Shown in pieces: positions 48,864 to 57,785 of a DNA stretch of 64,000 bases. The notes under the pieces were generated by a model. That model had not been told where the DNA came from. It worked only from the letters and a program-made list of their open reading frames with translations, and did no database searches. The DNA is from CBDIHH01 sp965279095 (GTDB lineage: Bacteria > Pseudomonadota > Alphaproteobacteria > Caulobacterales > Caulobacteraceae): contig CBDIHH010000004.1 of the NCBI GenBank assembly GCA_965279095.1, positions 310,001 to 374,000 on the forward strand. Direction: 5' to 3'. Made by a program: the position numbers and the translations under genes. Each line of letters opens with the position of its first letter. The stretch's first letter is position 1.

Positions 48864-50066
48864 ATGCGTCAAGCCGTCATCGTCTCCACCGCCCGCACCC
48901 CCATCGGCAAGGCCTATCGGGGCGCCTTCAACGACACCCAGCCGCAGGCGCTGGGCGCGCACGCGATCAGCCACGCCATCGCCCGCGCCGGGATCGAACC
49001 CGGGGAGGTCGAGGACGTGGTGCTCGGCGCCGCCGCCCAGCAGGGCGCGGCCGGCGCCAACATCGCCCGGCAGTCGGTGCTGCGGGCAGGGCTGCCGACG
49101 AGCGTCCCGGGGATGAGCGTCGACCGCCAGTGCGGCTCGGGCCTGATGGCCATCGCCATCGCCGCCAAGCAGATCATCGTCGACCGCATGCAGGTGGCCA
49201 TCGGCGGCGGCCTGGATTCGATCTCCCTGGTGCAGACCGAGCATATGAACCGCTACCGGGCCGTCGACCCGTGGCTGGCCGAGCACGTTCCGACCCACAA
49301 CATGCCGATGATCGAGACGGCCGAGATCGTCGCCGAGCGCTATGGCGTCAGCCGCCAGGCTCAGGACGAATACGCCCTGCGGTCGCAGCAGCGCACCGCC
49401 GCCGCCCAGGCCGCCGGCCGCTACGACGCCGAGCTCGCGCCGATGGCGACGACCATGTTGGTCACCGACAAGGCGAGCGGAGAGACCACATCGCGGCCGG
49501 TGACCTTGTCGATGGATGAGGGCAATCGCCCGCAGACCACCCTGGCCGACCTGGCGGCCTTGAAACCGGTCTACCGGAGCGGCCGCGTGATCCAGGAGGG
49601 CCGCCACATCACCGCGGGCAACGCCTCGCAGCTGTCGGACGGCGCCTCGGCCTGCGTGCTGATGGAGGCGGGCGAGGCGGCGCGGCGCGGGCTGGCCCCC
49701 ATGGGCGCCCTGGTCGGCATCGCCGTGGCGGGCTGTGATCCGGACGAGATGGGCATCGGCCCAGTGTTCGCCGTGCCGAAACTGCTGAAGCTGCACGGGC
49801 TGTCGGTCGCGGACATCGATCTGTGGGAACTGAACGAGGCCTTCGCCTCGCAGGTTCTCTACTGCCGCGACACCCTGGGCATCCCCGACGATCGCCTCAA
49901 TGTCGACGGCGGCGCCATCGCGATCGGCCATCCCTACGGCATGTCGGGATCGCGGATGACCGGCCACCTGCTGATCGAGGGCCATCGGCGCGGGGCCAAG
50001 CTGGGGGTGGTGACCATGTGCGTGGGCGGCGGCATGGGCGCCGCCGGGCTGTTCGAGATCTACTGA
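48864..50066 (+). CDS. Acetyl-CoA C-acyltransferase (thiolase)
   Basis: The 400-residue degradative thiolase has the nucleophilic Cys in SVDRQCGSG (C90), His356 in GGAIAIGHPYG and Cys386 in VTMCVGGGMGAAG. It catalyses the final thiolytic step of beta-oxidation. It stands alone on its strand, divergent from the TonB receptor, and its 3' end overlaps the convergent nitronate monooxygenase-like gene by seven bases. It is the canonical counterpart of the Cys-less thiolase-like protein at 42785. Confidence 0.94.
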   Translation: MRQAVIVSTARTPIGKAYRGAFNDTQPQALGAHAISHAIARAGIEPGEVEDVVLGAAAQQGAAGANIARQSVLRAGLPTSVPGMSVDRQCGSGLMAIAIAAKQIIVDRMQVAIGGGLDSISLVQTEHMNRYRAVDPWLAEHVPTHNMPMIETAEIVAERYGVSRQAQDEYALRSQQRTAAAQAAGRYDAELAPMATTMLVTDKASGETTSRPVTLSMDEGNRPQTTLADLAALKPVYRSGRVIQEGRHITAGNASQLSDGASACVLMEAGEAARRGLAPMGALVGIAVAGCDPDEMGIGPVFAVPKLLKLHGLSVADIDLWELNEAFASQVLYCRDTLGIPDDRLNVDGGAIAIGHPYGMSGSRMTGHLLIEGHRRGAKLGVVTMCVGGGMGAAGLFEIY

Positions 50067-51055
50067 CGCAGATCCAGGGCCTGCTCGGCCAGCCGGGCGG
50101 CCTCGGCCATGTCGTTGGTCTGGCAGGCCGAGATATACTGCCGGCGCAGGCGGCCGATGAGGTCGGCCACCGCCGGGATGTCGTCGATCAGCTCGACCCC
50201 CTGGCCCCCGCTCCACAGGTTGCCCCACGGTTTCACGCCGGCAGGCAGGTGGTCGTGGCCCTTCTTCTGCACGGGCTCCGGCAGGGCGTCGGGATCCAGC
50301 CCGACCGCGCGCAGGCTGTCGATGAGCCAGTTGGCCGGCACGCCGGCGACCTTGCCCGTATAGATCAGCCCTGTGGAATCCGCCGCCACCAGCATCTGCT
50401 TGTAGGCGTCCGAGGCCCCGGACTCGCGGGTGGCGATGAAGCGGGTGCCCAGATAGGCCAGGTCGGCGCCCAGCACCTCCGCCGCCCGGATCGCGGCGCC
50501 GTGGGCGATGGCGCCCGCCAGGACGATGGTCCCGTCGAACATGGCGCGGATGCGCGGGATCAGGGCCAGGGGGCTGATCACCCCCGAGTGGCCGCCCCCG
50601 CCCGCGGCGATGCAGGTCAGGCCGTCGACCCCCGCCGCGATGGCCTTCTCGGCGAAGCGGATCGAGGTGACGTCGTGGAACAGCCGGCCCCCCCAGTCGT
50701 GCACCCGCCGCGTCAGCTCCGTCGGGTCCCCCTGGGCGTTGATGATGATCTCCACCCCGTGGCGCCGGCAGGCGTCGAGATGCGCCGAAAGGTCCGTGGC
50801 CGAGAGACCCAGGGGCAGGTTCACCGCCAGGGGCGCGACACGGCGGCCTTCGGCGACGGCCGCGTCGAGGGCGGCCCGGATCTCGGCGAGCCAGGCCTCG
50901 AACTGGTCGAAGGCGCGGGCGTTGTGGCGGGGCAGGGCGCCGATGACGCCGTTGAGGCAGGCCTCGCGGACCAGGGCGGGGGTGGTCACGAGGAACATCG
51001 GCGCGGCGATGGCGGGCAGGCTGAGCCCGGCGCGCAGGCGGGGGTCCAGGGCCAT
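50060..51055 (-). CDS. Nitronate monooxygenase-like FMN enzyme
   Basis: The 331-residue TIM-barrel flavoprotein has LSLPAIAAPMFLVT at the N-terminus, CIAAGGGGHSG (the catalytic-type His region) and an FMN-phosphate segment ADLAYLGTRFIATRES. It belongs to the NMO/2-nitropropane dioxygenase family, which also includes enoyl-reductase-like flavoproteins. ATG 51055 overlaps the CoA-transferase stop by one base (TGATG). An upstream in-frame extension would overlap that gene. It is translationally coupled with the CoA-transferase and amidohydrolase genes. Confidence 0.88.
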   Translation of the reverse strand: MALDPRLRAGLSLPAIAAPMFLVTTPALVREACLNGVIGALPRHNARAFDQFEAWLAEIRAALDAAVAEGRRVAPLAVNLPLGLSATDLSAHLDACRRHGVEIIINAQGDPTELTRRVHDWGGRLFHDVTSIRFAEKAIAAGVDGLTCIAAGGGGHSGVISPLALIPRIRAMFDGTIVLAGAIAHGAAIRAAEVLGADLAYLGTRFIATRESGASDAYKQMLVAADSTGLIYTGKVAGVPANWLIDSLRAVGLDPDALPEPVQKKGHDHLPAGVKPWGNLWSGGQGVELIDDIPAVADLIGRLRRQYISACQTNDMAEAARLAEQALDLRQ

Positions 51056-52281
51056 CAGATCACCTGGCGGTGGCGAAGGTCGGCGAGGGCGGCCCCGTCC
51101 AGCCCCAGCAGCTCGCCGAGCACCGCGTCGGTGTCGTCGCCGACGCCCGGGGGGGCGCGATAGACCTCGATCGGGGTGTCGGACAGGCGGATGGGACTGG
51201 CCAGCAGGGTGACCGCGCCGCCGTCCCTCTGCGGGGCGGTGACCACCATCTCCCGCGCCTGGATCTGGGGATCGCCGAAGACGTCCTCCAATTCGCGGAT
51301 GGGCGCCGCCGGGACCCCCGCTGCGGTGAGGGCGGCGTAGAGGGCCTCGACGGTGTGCTTGCGGGTCTCCGCCTCGCACAGCTCCACCAGCAGCTTGCGG
51401 TGGATCAGCCGGTCGCGGTTGGCGGCGAACCTCGGATCGGTGGCCAGGTCGGGCCGGCCAAGGGCGCCGACGAAGGCGGCGTAGAGACGGTCGTTCCCCG
51501 GCGCCACCATGATGTGTCCGTCGGCGCAGCGGAAGCCGCCGCCAGGGGCGCCGCCGTAGCCGCGCGTGCCCACCCGGCCGGGGGACGCGCCGGTCACCGC
51601 ATAGATCTGCGCCAGGTGCGAGGTCAGGGCGAAGCCGCAGTCCAGCAGCGCCAGGTCGATATGCTGGCCGCGGCCGCTGGTCTGGTCACGGTGGCGCAGG
51701 GCCGCGAGGACGGCGATCGACGCATAGAGGCCGGTGGTCATGTCGACGATGCTGGGGCCGGCCTTCATGGGGCCGCCGCCGGGGACGTCGTCGGGGTCGC
51801 CGGTGATGCTCATGATGCCACTGAGGGCCTGGATCATCGGGTCGTAGCCGCCGCGGTCGCGGTAGGGGCCGGACTGCCCGAAGCCGGTGATCGAGCAGTA
51901 GACCAGCCGCGGATTGACCGCCGACAGGCTGTCGTAGTCGAGGCCGTAACGGGCCAGGTCGCCGACCTTGTAGTTCTCGATCAACACGTCCGACCGGGCC
52001 GCCAGGGCCCGCACCAGGGCCTGGCCCTCGGCGCAGGCGATGTTGATCGTCACCGACCGCTTGTTGCGGTTGGCGCTGAGATACATGGCCGAGCCGGCGG
52101 TGTCGGAGCCGTCGGCGGCCTTCAGGAACGGGGGGCCGAAGCTGCGGCTCTCGTCCCCCCGCCCCGGGCGCTCCACATGCACCACGTCGGCGCCCAGGTC
52201 GCCGAGGGTCTGCCCCGCCCAGGGCCCCGCCAGCACCCGGCTGAGGTCGAGGACCCGCACCCCGTCCAGCGCGCCGCCCAC
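51055..52281 (-). CDS. CaiB/BaiF CoA-transferase family protein
   Basis: The 408-residue class III CoA-transferase opens LDGVRVLDLSRVLAGPWAGQ, with GGYDPMIQALSG, and has the likely catalytic Asp in GPSIVDMTTGLY. It is related to the enzyme at 35150-36391. The start is GTG at 52281, immediately after the amidohydrolase stop (TGA-GTG with no spacer). It is the second gene of a minus-strand set: amidohydrolase, CoA-transferase, flavin monooxygenase-like. Confidence 0.9.
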   Translation of the reverse strand: MGGALDGVRVLDLSRVLAGPWAGQTLGDLGADVVHVERPGRGDESRSFGPPFLKAADGSDTAGSAMYLSANRNKRSVTINIACAEGQALVRALAARSDVLIENYKVGDLARYGLDYDSLSAVNPRLVYCSITGFGQSGPYRDRGGYDPMIQALSGIMSITGDPDDVPGGGPMKAGPSIVDMTTGLYASIAVLAALRHRDQTSGRGQHIDLALLDCGFALTSHLAQIYAVTGASPGRVGTRGYGGAPGGGFRCADGHIMVAPGNDRLYAAFVGALGRPDLATDPRFAANRDRLIHRKLLVELCEAETRKHTVEALYAALTAAGVPAAPIRELEDVFGDPQIQAREMVVTAPQRDGGAVTLLASPIRLSDTPIEVYRAPPGVGDDTDAVLGELLGLDGAALADLRHRQVI

Positions 52282-53460
52282 TCAGAGGCCCGGGAACAGC
52301 AGCTTGGCGTTGTCGACGAAGAAGGCGGCGTCATAGGCCGATCCCTGCCGCGTCATGGTCTTCTTGAACCGGCCGATGGGATCGCGGGTCCCCTCCACAT
52401 GGGGGAAGTCGGTGGAGAAGACATAGATCTCGGGCATGCCGTGGCGCTCGATCAGGGTGTCGATCTCCTCGTGCCAGAAGGGGGTCACCCGGACATTGCG
52501 GCGGACGTATTCGGAGGGCCGCAGGGGATAGGTCATGCCGAGCTTGGCCAGCATGTTGGCGTGGGTCTCCATCCGCTCGACCATCGGCCCCACCCAGCTG
52601 GAGCCGCACTCGATGACCCCGAAGCGCAGCCGGGGAAAGCGCTCGAACACCCCGCCCATGACCATCGAGATCAGGAACACCTCCACGGGGATGTGGGCCA
52701 CCAGGAAGAAGTAGGGGCCGATGGCCTCCTCGGCGCCGGGCCGCATGTCGAAGCTGGCCTTCAGCGCCTCGGCGTCGCCGAAGCCGCGCGGCGGGATGAC
52801 CGGGTCGTCGGCGTCGCTGGTGACCAGCCCGCCGTTGGCGATGTGGAGCAGGGCGGGAATGTCGGCCTCCTCCAGCCGTCGCCAGAAGGGATCCCAGACG
52901 CTGTGGGCCGGGGACACCCCGGCGGGCGGCGAAGCGCAGGGCAGGGTGACGCCCTTGCAGCCGCCGGCGATGACCCGCTCCAGTTCCGCCATGGCCCAGT
53001 CGACATCGGCCATGTTGATCTGGCACAGGGCCCGGCCGCGCCCGTCGGTGTCCTTGGTCCATTGCAGCGCGAAGTCGTTGAACCGCCGGCAGGCCTCCCG
53101 CGCCACGTCACTGTCGATGCGCAGCTCGCGCAGGGCGGTGTTGGGAAACACCAGCTGGGCCCGGATGCCCAGGGCGTCCATCAGCTCCACCCGTTCGCGG
53201 GCGTCATAGGCGCCCAGGGCGCCCAGGCCCTTGACCACCCAGGGCTCGCTGCGGGCCTTCACCCGATCCTGGTGGTAGCGCTCGCCGCCCATCTGGTTGG
53301 CCACATGCGCCAGGACGAAGCCGCCGCCGATGTCCCTGACGATGCCCGCCATGATGTCGGGCGTCATGTAGAGATGGGCGTCGCAGTCCAGCAGCTGGCC
53401 ATGCAGGGCCGGATCGATGGCGACGTGGGGCGCCGATGGGACCTCGACTGAGCCGTCCAT
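52282..53460 (-). CDS. Amidohydrolase family protein (ACMSD-like)
   Basis: The 392-residue protein has the ACMSD-type metal motif DAHLY at about 27-31, in which the second His of D-x-H-x-H is Tyr. Other hallmarks are MGGVFERFPRLRFGVIECG and the C-terminal Asp in FSTDFPHVEG. Family members are metal-dependent decarboxylases or hydratases of ring-cleavage products. It is the first gene of the minus-strand set and is divergent from a second amidohydrolase (53679) across 218 bases. Confidence 0.87.
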   Translation of the reverse strand: MDGSVEVPSAPHVAIDPALHGQLLDCDAHLYMTPDIMAGIVRDIGGGFVLAHVANQMGGERYHQDRVKARSEPWVVKGLGALGAYDARERVELMDALGIRAQLVFPNTALRELRIDSDVAREACRRFNDFALQWTKDTDGRGRALCQINMADVDWAMAELERVIAGGCKGVTLPCASPPAGVSPAHSVWDPFWRRLEEADIPALLHIANGGLVTSDADDPVIPPRGFGDAEALKASFDMRPGAEEAIGPYFFLVAHIPVEVFLISMVMGGVFERFPRLRFGVIECGSSWVGPMVERMETHANMLAKLGMTYPLRPSEYVRRNVRVTPFWHEEIDTLIERHGMPEIYVFSTDFPHVEGTRDPIGRFKKTMTRQGSAYDAAFFVDNAKLLFPGL

Positions 53461-53475
53461 GTCGTCTCTCCCTAA

Positions 53476-53493
53476 TGGTCTGATTTTCGACCA
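53476..53493. promoter_or_regulatory. Inverted repeat in divergent amidohydrolase promoter region
   Basis: TGGTC (53476-53480) and GACCA (53489-53493) are separated by TGATTTTC, 16 bases upstream of the minus-strand amidohydrolase start and inside an AT-rich stretch of the 218-base divergent gap. It may be an operator. No other regulatory signal is seen in this gap. Confidence 0.3.
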
Positions 53494-53678
53494 AGAATAT
53501 GAGAAAGCGACCGCGAGGCAAGGGCGGGGACGGCCTCGCGCCCAAGCATTGGGCGGGGGCTAGGGGAAGGATTGTCGGTCGAAGCGCCGCGCCGGGGCCG
53601 CCTATCGATAGCGGGAGCGGCGACGATCCGTCTCGGGCGAACCTGCGCTATGGTCGCCGCCACTGCGGGAGGCGCGAG

Positions 53679-54548
53679 ATGGGATACCCCACCGACATCG
53701 GCGTGATCGACACCATGCTCGATCTGCCCCGAGGCGACCACGACTGGTCCAAGACCTACGGCGCCCTGCTGCGCGACGCCGACAGCCGTAACCGCGCCTT
53801 CGCCCACCCGGCCGGCTACATGTTCAAGGACCCGGTCAAGACGGACGGCGCCGATCCCATCGCCGAAACCCTGAAGGAGATGGACCGCTTCAACGTCGCC
53901 AAGGCGCTGATCTCTGCGGGCGACGACCTGGGCCGGGCGGCGCTGCGGCTGCATCCGGACCGCTTCATCGGCGGGGTGATGGTCGATCCCAACGAGGGCA
54001 TGGACGCCGTGCGCGCCCTGGCCCGGGCGGTGGAATACGACGGGGTGATCGCCGCCTTCTTCTTCCCCTGCGGCGCCAATGTGCCGATCGACGACAAGCG
54101 GGTCTATCCGATCTACGGCAAGTGCGTGGAGCTCGACATCCCGATCTTCATCAACGCCGGCGTCCCGGGGCCGCGCATGCCGTTCAAGCCGCAGTATGTG
54201 GGCCTGTTCGACGAGGTGTGCTGGTTCTTCCCCGAGCTGAAGGTGGTGATGCGCCACGGCGCCGAGCCGTGGACGGATCTGGCGGTGAAGCTGCTGTTGA
54301 AGTGGCCGAACCTGTACTATTCCACCAGCGCGTTCGCGCCCAAATACTTCCCCAAGGACATCATCGACTTCGCCAACAGCCGCGGCGCCGACAAGGTGCT
54401 CTACGCCGGCTACCACCCCTCGGGCCTGACCCTGGAGCGCAGTTTCGGCGAGCTGCCCGCCGTGCCCTTCCGCGACCACGTCTGGCCCAAGTTCCTGCGC
54501 GAGAACGCCATGAAGCTGCTGAAACTCGACCAGGGGGCCGCCCGGTGA
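53679..54548 (+). CDS. Amidohydrolase family protein with altered metal motif
   Basis: The 289-residue TIM-barrel protein of the amidohydrolase_2 group has segments FINAGVPGPRMPF, VVMRHGAEPW and LYAGYHPSGLTLERSF. The N-terminal D-x-H-x-H motif reads DTMLDL, so both usual His ligands are missing. It may have lost or changed the metal site. ATG 53679 is preceded by GCGGGAGG. A long in-frame upstream extension overlaps the promoter region and lacks family sequence. It overlaps the crotonase gene by GTGA. Confidence 0.85.
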   Translation: MGYPTDIGVIDTMLDLPRGDHDWSKTYGALLRDADSRNRAFAHPAGYMFKDPVKTDGADPIAETLKEMDRFNVAKALISAGDDLGRAALRLHPDRFIGGVMVDPNEGMDAVRALARAVEYDGVIAAFFFPCGANVPIDDKRVYPIYGKCVELDIPIFINAGVPGPRMPFKPQYVGLFDEVCWFFPELKVVMRHGAEPWTDLAVKLLLKWPNLYYSTSAFAPKYFPKDIIDFANSRGADKVLYAGYHPSGLTLERSFGELPAVPFRDHVWPKFLRENAMKLLKLDQGAAR

Positions 54549-55330
54549 GCGACGACATCCTGCTGGAGCGCGACGGCGCGGTCGCCGTCATCACCCTGAA
54601 CAAGCCGGCCAAGCGCAACGCCTTCTCGCGCGACATGCGGCTGGAGATGATGGCCCACCTGACGGCCCTGAACGCCGATCCCGCCTGCCGCGCCATCGTG
54701 CTGACGGGGGCGGGCGGGCATTTTTCGTCCGGGGCCGACCTGTCCAATGTGGACGCCGACGCCGCCCCCTGGACCCCGGTGCAGACGCGGGAGAACTTCA
54801 AGGAGGTGCACCAGCTGGTTCGCCTGATCGTCAGCGGGCCCAAGCCGGTGATCGCGGCGGTCGAGGGGCTGGCCTACGGCGGCGGCTTTGCCCTCGCCCT
54901 GGCCTGCGACCACGTGGTCGCGGCGCCCACCGCCCGTTTCGGCGGCGCCTTCTGCAAGCTGGGCCTGATGCCGGACATGGGCCTGCTGTGGTCCCTGAAG
55001 GAGCGCGTCGGCGTGGCCCGGGCCAAGCGCATCACCCTGCTGGGCGCCGAGGTCAGCGGCGAGCAGGCCCACGCCATGTGCATGATCGAGGACCTGTGCG
55101 AGCCGGGCGGCGCCCTGGCTGGCGCCCGGGCCGTGGCGCTCAGCTATGGCGACGTCGCGCCCCTGTCCGTGGCCTTCACCAAGGCCGCCTACGCCAATGG
55201 CGTGCATACCCTGGAGGACGCCTTCCGGGCCGAGATGGACTATGTGCCGATGCTCAACACCTCCAGCGATTTCCGCGCGGCGGTGCAGGCGTTCAAGGAC
55301 AAGCGCAAGCCGACCTTCACCGGCTCGTGA
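54545..55330 (+). CDS. Enoyl-CoA isomerase-type crotonase
   Basis: The 261-residue crotonase has GAGGHFSSGADLSN and EGLAYGGGFALALACDH as oxyanion segments. The GGGCE Glu is Ala, and the PE site is CKL, but an Asp in KLGLMPDMG matches the isomerase-type (PaaG/ECI) catalytic Asp. An enoyl-CoA isomerase is more likely than a hydratase. The start is GTG at 54545 (GTGA with the amidohydrolase), and the stop overlaps the next gene by GTGA. Confidence 0.88.
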   Translation: MSDDILLERDGAVAVITLNKPAKRNAFSRDMRLEMMAHLTALNADPACRAIVLTGAGGHFSSGADLSNVDADAAPWTPVQTRENFKEVHQLVRLIVSGPKPVIAAVEGLAYGGGFALALACDHVVAAPTARFGGAFCKLGLMPDMGLLWSLKERVGVARAKRITLLGAEVSGEQAHAMCMIEDLCEPGGALAGARAVALSYGDVAPLSVAFTKAAYANGVHTLEDAFRAEMDYVPMLNTSSDFRAAVQAFKDKRKPTFTGS

Positions 55331-57435
55331 CGGTGACCACCGCCCCGCCGTCCGGCGGCCTCGACAGCCTGTTTCGGCCGCGCTCGATCGCCCTGGTGGG
55401 CGCCAGCGAGCGCTCCACATGGTCCAACGCCGCCTGGGGCAACCTGCAGCGCCTGGGGTTCACGGGCAAAGTCCATCTGATCAACCGCAAGGGCGGGGCG
55501 CCCTACGGGCAGCCGGCGGCGACCAGCTGCGCCGCGGTGGGCGAGCCCATCGACATCGCCCTGCTGATGACGCCCACCGACGGCCTGGAGGCGGCCCTGG
55601 CCGACCTGGCGGCCGCCGGCGTTCGCAACGCCGTGGCCCTGACCTCCGGCTTCGCCGAGATGGGTCCCGACGGCGCCGCCCGCCAGCTGCAGATCGCCGC
55701 CTTCGCCCGCGACAACGGCATCCGCCTGTTGGGCCCCAACTGCCTGGGCTTCATCAACTACGTTGACCGCACGCCGGTGTGGACGACGCCCCTGGCGGAG
55801 CCTCGCCGGGCGGGGGCCCTGGCGATCGTCTCGCAGAGCGGCGCCACCGCGGCCATGATGCGCAGCTTCTCCCAGCAGCAGGGCATCGACCTGGCCTATG
55901 TGGTATCCACGGGCAATGAGATGAACCTGACCGTCGCCGACGTCATCGACCACCTCGTCGACGACCCCGCGACCCGATCGATCGCCCTGTTCCTGGAGAG
56001 CGTCCGCGACGCAGCCGCCTTCGCCGCCGCGGCGCGCCGGGCGCTGGACGCCGGCAAGCCCATCGTGGTGCTGAAGATCGGCGCCAGCGAGGCGACCGCC
56101 CAGTCGGCCCAGGCCCATACCGGATCGCTGGTGGGGGACGACCGGGTGTTCGACGCGGCCTGCGCCGGCCTGGGCCTTGTCCGGGTCGCCTCTCTCGAGG
56201 ACCTGGTGTTCACCGCCGATCTGATGGGGCGGATCGGCGAGGTACGGGGCCGGGGCGTCGGCTTCGTGTCCATGTCCGGGGGCGTCTGCGAGATCGCCTC
56301 GGACCGGGCGGAGGCCGAGGGGCTGCGCGCCGCGCCCCTGGCGCCCGCCACCGTGGACGCTCTGAAGGCGGCCCTGCCGGACTTCGCCACGCCGCAGAAC
56401 CCCCTCGACATCACCGGCGCCGCCATGCTCCAGCCGGAGCTGTTCGCCCACGCCCTGACGATCCTGGGGCGCGACCCGGGACTGGGCTTCCTGGTCTGTT
56501 TCTTCGATGCGCCGGAACGCCCGGAGTCCGCCGACTACATCGTGCGCACCCTGGGCCACATCGGCCCGGCCCTGGCGGCCCAGCCGCTGCCGGGGATCCT
56601 GCTGAGCCACACGCTCACGCCGCTCAGCGAAGCGGGACGCCAGGTGATGGTCGAGGCGGGCATCCCCTATATGAGCGCGGGCCTGCACCACGGCCTGGGC
56701 GCCATTGGCCGGGCGGCCGCCTGGTGGGAGCGTCGGCGGCGCCTGCTCGGCCGCCCCGCCCCCGCCCCGCCGACGCCGACCGATGACCGCCCGACCGACG
56801 AGCGCCAGGTGCTCGAGCATCTGGCCCGACATGGGGTTCCCATCATTCCCGCACGGATCGCCGCCTCGGCCGATGAGGCCGCCGCCGCCGCCTGGCCCGG
56901 TCCGATGGCCATGAAGGTCCTGTCGCCGGACATCGCCCACAAGAGCGACGTGGGCGGCGTGCGGCTCGGCCTCCAGGGCGAGGCGGCCGTGCGTGAGGCC
57001 TATGCCGGAATCCTGCAGGCGGTGGCCAGCGCCGCGCCGGCGGCCCGGCTGGAGGGGGTCATCGTCTCGCCCATGCGCGAGCGCGGCGTCGAGCTGTTCG
57101 TGGGCGTGCTGCGTGACCCGCAATGGGGGCCGGTGATCGCCGTCGGCCTGGGCGGGGTGTTGGTGGAGGCCCTGCAGGACACCAGCCAGCGGCTGCTGCC
57201 GGTGACCCCGGAGGATGTGGTCGAGATGTTGTCAGAACTGCGCGGCTCGCGCCTGCTGGACGGCTTTCGCGGCGCCCCCGCGGCGGACCGCCAGGCGGCC
57301 GCTGAGACCATCGCCCGGATCGGCGACGCCGCCCTGGCGCTTGGCGACAGCCTGGCCGCCCTTGAGGTCAATCCCCTGCTGGCGCGGGGGTCGCAGATCG
57401 AGGCCCTCGACGGTTTGGCCGTCTGGGCGGGTTAG
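55327..57435 (+). CDS. NDP-forming acyl-CoA synthetase (second copy)
   Basis: The 702-residue protein has the same domain plan as the 44060 enzyme: CoA-binding segment FRPRSIALVGASERSTW, the likely phospho-His in SAQAHTGSLVGDD (near 264), and a C-terminal ATP-grasp (about 490-702) with SPDIAHKSDVGGV. It starts at GTG 55327, coupled to the crotonase. It probably activates or recovers a carboxylic acid as its CoA ester at the cost of ATP to ADP. Its partner enzymes are the preceding crotonase and amidohydrolase. Confidence 0.9.
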   Translation: MTVTTAPPSGGLDSLFRPRSIALVGASERSTWSNAAWGNLQRLGFTGKVHLINRKGGAPYGQPAATSCAAVGEPIDIALLMTPTDGLEAALADLAAAGVRNAVALTSGFAEMGPDGAARQLQIAAFARDNGIRLLGPNCLGFINYVDRTPVWTTPLAEPRRAGALAIVSQSGATAAMMRSFSQQQGIDLAYVVSTGNEMNLTVADVIDHLVDDPATRSIALFLESVRDAAAFAAAARRALDAGKPIVVLKIGASEATAQSAQAHTGSLVGDDRVFDAACAGLGLVRVASLEDLVFTADLMGRIGEVRGRGVGFVSMSGGVCEIASDRAEAEGLRAAPLAPATVDALKAALPDFATPQNPLDITGAAMLQPELFAHALTILGRDPGLGFLVCFFDAPERPESADYIVRTLGHIGPALAAQPLPGILLSHTLTPLSEAGRQVMVEAGIPYMSAGLHHGLGAIGRAAAWWERRRRLLGRPAPAPPTPTDDRPTDERQVLEHLARHGVPIIPARIAASADEAAAAAWPGPMAMKVLSPDIAHKSDVGGVRLGLQGEAAVREAYAGILQAVASAAPAARLEGVIVSPMRERGVELFVGVLRDPQWGPVIAVGLGGVLVEALQDTSQRLLPVTPEDVVEMLSELRGSRLLDGFRGAPAADRQAAAETIARIGDAALALGDSLAALEVNPLLARGSQIEALDGLAVWAG

Positions 57436-57464
57436 AGGCGGACTGGGGCGCGCCTCCAGAGGAC

Positions 57465-57589
57465 CGTCATCCTGGGGCGCGCTCTTGCGCGACCCCAGGA
57501 CCCAGCAGCGAGGACCTTGCCGTGCGGCGCGGACAGCGTGGAGCTGCTGGGTCCCGGATGAGTCCGCTTCGCGGCTCTCCGGGATGACG
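57465..57589. repeat. Dispersed palindromic repeat, copy 1
   Basis: The 125-base element has imperfect terminal inverted repeats CGTCATCCTGG / CCGGGATGACG and inner hairpins (GGGGCGCGCTC with GCGCGACCCC; GGATGAGTCCGC with GCGGCTCTCC). It lies in the 350-base convergent gap between the NDP-forming synthetase and the MBL gene. It is about 93 percent identical to copy 2 by hand comparison (9 differences in 125). Confidence 0.9.
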
Positions 57590-57625
57590 GCTTTGGGGGG
57601 TGGTGAGCGAGCTACCAAAAGGGAC

Positions 57626-57750
57626 CGTCATCCTGGGGCGCGCTCTTGCGCGAGCCCGGGATCCAGCAGCGAGGACCTTGCCGTGCGGCGCGTTGAACGT
57701 GGAGCTGCTGGGTCCTGGATGAGTCCGCTTCGCGGCTCTCCAGGATGACG
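57626..57750. repeat. Dispersed palindromic repeat, copy 2
   Basis: The 125-base element is in the same orientation as copy 1 and 36 bases after it, with perfect terminal inverted repeats CGTCATCCTGG / CCAGGATGACG. The core CAGCAGCGAGGACCTTGCCG is the same as in copy 1. Together they fill most of the convergent gap; nothing else is visible there. The related element at 46269-46416 is inverted. Confidence 0.9.
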
Positions 57751-57785
57751 AGGGATGGGGGTGTGAATAGGCCTGGAAACAGGAT

